Below, one piece after another: positions 60,199-64,000 of a DNA stretch of 64,000 nucleotides. Both the position numbers and the translations under genes were made by a program. Source of the DNA: Sphingomonas sp. RIT328 (GTDB lineage: Bacteria > Pseudomonadota > Alphaproteobacteria > Sphingomonadales > Sphingomonadaceae); the NCBI RefSeq assembly GCF_000632225.1, contig NZ_JFYV01000055.1:1-64000 (forward strand), given 5' to 3'. Every line of letters starts with the position of its first letter. Position 1 is the stretch's first letter. Under the pieces are notes generated by a model. It did no database searches and was not told the origin of the DNA. It saw only the letters and a program-made list of their open reading frames with translations.

Positions 60199-62364
60199 TC
60201 ATCGCCGCCGCCGCAGCGCCAGCGTCGGCACCGCATTGCTTTCGGCGAGCGCCGCGCCGCGCCCCGACAGTGACGGGTTGGTCATGAAATAGCGGTGGAG
60301 GTTGAACGGCTTCTCGCCCGGCGTCTCGCGCACGTAGCGACCGTCGGGGCCGAGCTCCCAGCTCTGCTCGGTGTCGATCAGATTGGCGACCATCACCTGG
60401 TCGAGCACCTGATCGTGCACCGTCGGGTTCTCGATCGGCAGCATATATTCGACGCGGCGATCGAAGTTGCGCGGCATCCAGTCCGCCGAGGAGATGAACA
60501 CCTTGGCACCGTCATTGGGCAGTGCCGCGCCGTTGCCGAAGCAGAAGATGCGGCTGTGTTCGAGGAAGCGGCCGATGATCGACTTGACGCGGATATGCTC
60601 TGACATGCCCGGCACGCCGGGGCGCAGGCAGCAGATGCCGCGGATGATGAGGTCGATCTCGACCCCGGCGCCGCTCGCCTCGTACAATTTGTCGATGATC
60701 ACCGGATCGACCAGGCTGTTCATCTTCGCCCAGACCGCGCCGACCTTGCCGGCGCGCGCATTGGCGATCTCGACGTCGATCAGCTGCAGCAGCTTCTGGC
60801 GCAGGTCGCGCGGCGACAGGCTGAGTTTGACGATGTCGGTCGGCTCGACATAGCCGGTGACGTAATTGAACATCTGCGCGGCATCGCGCCCCATCCGCGG
60901 GTCGGCGGTGAAGAAGCTGAGGTCGGTGTAGATGCGCGCGGTCACCGGGTGGTAATTGCCGGTGCCGAAGTGGCAATAGGTGCGGAACTGGCCGTTCTCG
61001 CGCCGTACCACCATCGAGACCTTGGCATGCGTCTTCCATTCGAGGAAGCCGTAGACGACCTGCACGCCGGCGCGTTCGAGCGCGCTTGCCCAGAGGATAT
61101 TCTGTTCCTCGTCGAAGCGCGCGCGCAGCTCGACCACCGCGGTCACCGACTTGCCCGATTCGGCGGCGGCGATCAGCGCATTGATCACCGCGGGCTGTTT
61201 GCCGGCGCGATACAGCGTCTGCTTGATCGCGATCACGTCCGGGTCCTGCGCCGCCTGTTTGAGGAAGGCGAGGACGACGTCGAACGTCTCATAGGGATGA
61301 TGGACGATGATGTCCTTGGCGCGGATCGCCGCGAAACAGTCGCCGCCGAATTCGCGGATCCGCTCGGGGAAGCGCGGCACGAAGGGCAGGAACTTGAGGT
61401 CGGGCCGATCCTCGTCGATCACCGCGTCGAGATCGCCGATGCTGAGCAGATTGCCGCTTTCGGTGATCGTCGCGTCGGCGCCGCCCAGTTCGTGGCGCAG
61501 CACCTTGGCGAGCGCGTCGGGCATGCCCGTCTCCAGCTCGAGCCGGATGACGCGGCCGCGGCGGCGGCGCTTGATCGCATTGGCGAAATAGCGGACGAGA
61601 TCCTCCGCCTCCTCGTCGATCTCGATATCGCTGTCGCGCAGCACGCGGAAGGCGGCGGCGCCGACCAGCGTATAGCCCGGGAAGATCACCGGCGCGAACC
61701 GCTTGAGCAACGCCTCGATCGAGACGTAGCGCGCCGGCTCGCCCGGCAGGCGGACGAAGCGCGGCGCGCTCGCCGGGATCATCACCAGTTCGCGCACCGG
61801 CTCGCCGTCCGAATCGCGGACGACGTCGAACATCACCGACAGCCCCTTGTTGGGGATGAAGGGAAAGGGATGGGCGGGATCAAGCGCCTGCGGCGTCAGG
61901 ATCGGGAAGATCTGCTCGCGGAAATGCGCCTCGAGCCATTCGGCATCCTCGGCGTCGACCTCGTCGCGGCGCAGCACGTGCAGCCCAGCCTCGTCGAGCA
62001 GGGTGCGCAGGTCGCCCCACACCGCCTGCTGGCTCGCCATCAGCGCATCCGCCTCGCGCGTGATCGCGGCGAGCTGCTGCCCCGGCGTCAGGCCGTCGGA
62101 CGAGCGGCGGTCGACATCCTTGAGCTGCTGCCCCTTGAGGCCGGCGACGCGGACCATGAAGAATTCGTCGAGATTGTTGCCCGAGATCGACAGGAAGCGC
62201 AGCCGTTCGAGCAGCGGATGCGCCGGATTGCACGCCTCCTCCAGCACGCGCCGGTTGAACGCCAGCCACGACAGCTCGCGGTTGAAATAGCGGTCGTTGA
62301 CCTCCGGGACGAAGGGATCGTCGTCGGGGGCGGCGAGATGCGAGAGGTGGATCGGGCGTGTCAT
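60199..62364 (-). CDS. ppk1: Polyphosphate kinase 1
   Basis: Synthesises polyphosphate from ATP reversibly. It has 721 aa with the four PPK1 domains. The N-terminus is NDRYFNRELSWLAFNRRVLEEA, and the autophosphorylated histidine is about H465 in YCHFGTGNYHPVTARIYTD. The second active region is LIIRGICCLRPGVPGMSEHIRVKSIIGRFLEHSRIFCF. The ATG overlaps the hdaA stop by 4 nt, which implies coupled translation with the replication regulator. Confidence 0.97.
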   Translation of the reverse strand: MTRPIHLSHLAAPDDDPFVPEVNDRYFNRELSWLAFNRRVLEEACNPAHPLLERLRFLSISGNNLDEFFMVRVAGLKGQQLKDVDRRSSDGLTPGQQLAAITREADALMASQQAVWGDLRTLLDEAGLHVLRRDEVDAEDAEWLEAHFREQIFPILTPQALDPAHPFPFIPNKGLSVMFDVVRDSDGEPVRELVMIPASAPRFVRLPGEPARYVSIEALLKRFAPVIFPGYTLVGAAAFRVLRDSDIEIDEEAEDLVRYFANAIKRRRRGRVIRLELETGMPDALAKVLRHELGGADATITESGNLLSIGDLDAVIDEDRPDLKFLPFVPRFPERIREFGGDCFAAIRAKDIIVHHPYETFDVVLAFLKQAAQDPDVIAIKQTLYRAGKQPAVINALIAAAESGKSVTAVVELRARFDEEQNILWASALERAGVQVVYGFLEWKTHAKVSMVVRRENGQFRTYCHFGTGNYHPVTARIYTDLSFFTADPRMGRDAAQMFNYVTGYVEPTDIVKLSLSPRDLRQKLLQLIDVEIANARAGKVGAVWAKMNSLVDPVIIDKLYEASGAGVEIDLIIRGICCLRPGVPGMSEHIRVKSIIGRFLEHSRIFCFGNGAALPNDGAKVFISSADWMPRNFDRRVEYMLPIENPTVHDQVLDQVMVANLIDTEQSWELGPDGRYVRETPGEKPFNLHRYFMTNPSLSGRGAALAESNAVPTLALRRRR

Positions 62365-62999
62365 GGTTCGGTCATAGGCAGCAACGGTTGCGGTTGCGTG
62401 ACGATCCCTGCCGCGGTGAGAACGGTGCGCGCCAGCGGGATCGACAGGCGGCGGTGGCTACCGAGCACCTCCTGATCGAGCGCATCGACGACGCGCTGGA
62501 CGACGATATGGCTGCGCTCGATCCGCGTGCTCAGCCATTGCACCAGATCCGGGCGCGCATCGAGCCCGCGCCGGTGGAAGAGATGGGCGAGCAGCACCGC
62601 GATCAGCTCGTCGTCGGGCGCGCCGATCGCGGCATGCGGGCTGGCGGCGAGGCGCGAGCGCAGGTCGGGCAGCCGCACCGACCAGCTCGGCGGCAGCGCG
62701 TCGGCGACGATGACGAGCGGGCGGTTCTCCGCCTGCGCCTGGTTCCAGGCGTGGAAGATCTGCGCCTCGGGCATCGTCTCGGCATCGTCGATGATCCGGC
62801 CCTGGCTCTTCGCGGCGAAGATGCGCGCGAGCAGGCTGCGCCCCGATTTGCGCGGGCCGGTCAGCACCGCCGCCCTGACCGGCCAGCTCGCCCAATCCTC
62901 CAGCGTCCGCGCCGCGCGCACGTTGCTCGGCGTGACGAGGAAGGCATCGTCGTTCGGATCCGCGGGCCAGCCCAGCGGCAACGCCAGTTGCTGCGTCAT
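62361..62999 (-). CDS. hdaA: DnaA-related regulator HdaA
   Basis: Short AAA+ DnaA homologue of 212 aa that, with the beta clamp, converts DnaA-ATP to DnaA-ADP and limits replication initiation in alphaproteobacteria. The N-terminal QLALPLGW resembles the clamp-binding QL(S/A)LPL motif of Hda. The P-loop region VLTGPRKSGRSLLARIFA is short and carries R instead of some usual residues. IIDDAE is the Walker B region. It is placed between a DUF2066 gene (4-nt gap) and ppk1 (4-nt overlap). Confidence 0.92.
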   Translation of the reverse strand: MTQQLALPLGWPADPNDDAFLVTPSNVRAARTLEDWASWPVRAAVLTGPRKSGRSLLARIFAAKSQGRIIDDAETMPEAQIFHAWNQAQAENRPLVIVADALPPSWSVRLPDLRSRLAASPHAAIGAPDDELIAVLLAHLFHRRGLDARPDLVQWLSTRIERSHIVVQRVVDALDQEVLGSHRRLSIPLARTVLTAAGIVTQPQPLLPMTEP

Positions 63000-63003
63000 C
63001 GGG

Positions 63004-64000
63004 TCAGCCGGCCGGGTTGGGATCGGCGGGCAGGTTCGACGGCAGCAGCTGCGGCGCGCGGCGGATGCGCAGCGTCTGCCCCGATCCGGTCACCTGGAAG
63101 CCGCGGACCTCGAGCGCGCGGCGCAGCGCCTCGGGATCGCCGTCATAGACGACGCGCATCAGCGACAGGCCGCCGAGCGCGAGGCTGGTGGTACTCGCCG
63201 AGCGCACCCCGGCGATGCCGCGCACCAGCCCTTCTGTGTTGGCGACCGCACTCGCGCCCGGCGTGTCGAACTGGATGGTGAGCGGAATGCCCGCATCCGC
63301 GGCGCCGGTGTCGCCGACGATCTCGGCAAGCGTCTCGCCGCCCGCCGCGTCGTCGCTGTCGTTCGGATCGACCACCGGCTCGGGCGCGGGCGGCGGCGGC
63401 AGCGTCGGGTCGAGCCCGAGCGCACCGCCGCGCAACGCCTGCTGGAACAGGCCGTCCATCCGCGTCACCCCGGCGTCGAGCAGCCGCGGCAGGCCCGCCG
63501 CGCTGCCGACGCGCAGCGTGAAGCTGCCGATCAACTGATTGTCGGGACCGTGGCGCGCCTGGAACACGCCGATGATCGGCCCGCCCGGATAGCTGCGATA
63601 GAGGCGGACGACCGGGATGAGGATGTCGCTCGCGCCATATTGGTCGATCACCTGCCGCCACCAGCCGCGTCCCGGCCGCGCGATCTGGCCGGCGTTGAGC
63701 AGCAGCGAATCGGCGCCGGTCCCCGAGGGGCGGACATAATCGATTGCGCTGTTGCCGGTGCGGAAGCGCGCCCAGGCCTCCTGCCAGTCGTTGCGCTGCT
63801 CGAACACCGTCTCGACCCCGCCCGACACCTGCAGCGGCACGAGCAGCATCGGCCGCGAGCGGTCGGCATAGGCGCTGATGCCGAGCAGCCCCGCCGCACG
63901 GCCGCGGTTGAACAGCACGCCGAGCCGCGCGACGTAACGCGTCGGGCCGATCTGCTCATTCTCGACGACGATGCCCGAGACGAGCTGGTCGAGCGTGCCG
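63004..64000 (-). CDS. DUF2066 domain protein, N-terminus cut by window edge
   Basis: The frame runs to the right edge with no start, giving about 332 visible codons. Sequence such as RYVARLGVLFNRGRAAGLLG, DRSRPMLLVPLQVSGGV and DILIPVVRLYRSYPGGPIIGVFQARHGPDN is typical of DUF2066 proteins found beside hda and purM in proteobacteria. The C-terminal part has a Pro/Asp-rich linker and an HMA-like fold stretch (VRGIAGVRSASTTSLALGG). An exported location is common for the family but the N-terminus is not visible. It is cotranscribed with hdaA; the function is unknown. Confidence 0.8.
   Translation of the reverse strand, partial: GTLDQLVSGIVVENEQIGPTRYVARLGVLFNRGRAAGLLGISAYADRSRPMLLVPLQVSGGVETVFEQRNDWQEAWARFRTGNSAIDYVRPSGTGADSLLLNAGQIARPGRGWWRQVIDQYGASDILIPVVRLYRSYPGGPIIGVFQARHGPDNQLIGSFTLRVGSAAGLPRLLDAGVTRMDGLFQQALRGGALGLDPTLPPPPAPEPVVDPNDSDDAAGGETLAEIVGDTGAADAGIPLTIQFDTPGASAVANTEGLVRGIAGVRSASTTSLALGGLSLMRVVYDGDPEALRRALEVRGFQVTGSGQTLRIRRAPQLLPSNLPADPNPAG

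Noticed and set aside
1..64000. CRISPR array, prophage, insertion sequence or biosynthetic cluster
   Set aside because: No regularly spaced repeats, integrase, transposase, capsid, or synthase genes were seen.

Overview
The window looks like a chromosomal segment of a GC-rich alphaproteobacterium of the Sphingomonas type. The signs are HdaA (the alphaproteobacterial DnaA regulator) followed by ppk1 and ppx, a plant/alphaproteobacterial-type glutamate-cysteine ligase, several large TonB-dependent receptors (one Oar-like, two in tandem), a Tat-tagged SDR, a LytS/LytTR pair and DUF885/S9 periplasmic peptidases. Assignment to genus is inference. I see no IS element, phage, integron, CRISPR array or restriction system. 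Genes are densely packed, and most long open frames opposite real genes are artefacts of GC-rich third codon positions.

Layout. 1-5.2 kb: holB (cut by the window edge), a D-Ala-D-Ala carboxypeptidase, an MltB-type lytic transglycosylase, tRNA-Ser(UGA) and a prolyl oligopeptidase. 5.3-13.8 kb: an MFS exporter, a DUF885 hydrolase, a chloroperoxidase-like hydrolase, acetyl-CoA synthetase, and CstA with its YbdD partner (acetate/pyruvate use). 13.8-18.7 kb: a small Cys-rich membrane protein, a MarR regulator, and a divergent EmrA-EmrB-NodT tripartite drug-efflux operon with an apparent shared operator. 18.7-23.1 kb: a GntR regulator, tRNA-Pro(GGG), and yajC-secD-secF with an Mth938-like gene. 23.1-31.3 kb: glycosyltransferase, manA, bamD, recN, an SDR, ligA.

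31.4-39.5 kb: Oar-like TonB receptor with a strong terminator, then a LytS-type kinase and LytTR regulator, twin 48-residue membrane proteins, cysQ and pmbA/tldE. 39.7-48.5 kb: azoreductase with divergent LysR regulator, ubiA, a tiny membrane protein coupled to rsmE, gshA, ppk2, a DUF2332 gene and a chemoreceptor ending in a CheR-type docking pentapeptide. 48.8-54.9 kb: two closely related TonB-dependent receptors in tandem, plus the C-terminal remnant of a third receptor beside aspS. 54.9-64 kb: aspS, rnd with an I78 inhibitor-like lipoprotein, a repeat pair, and the operon DUF2066-hdaA-ppk1-ppx, cut by the right edge.

Themes: envelope biogenesis (SecDF-YajC, BamD, PBP5-type peptidase, MltB), nutrient uptake (three TonB receptors), polyphosphate metabolism (PPK1, PPX, PPK2), and DNA maintenance (HolB, RecN, LigA, HdaA). 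I found no convincing complete undescribed system. The best leads are the receptor array with its remnant, the small Cys-rich protein beside marR, the mirrored marR/emr promoter-operator, and several genes whose start codon lies only 6-10 nt after a good -10 element with no clear Shine-Dalgarno (apparently leaderless).
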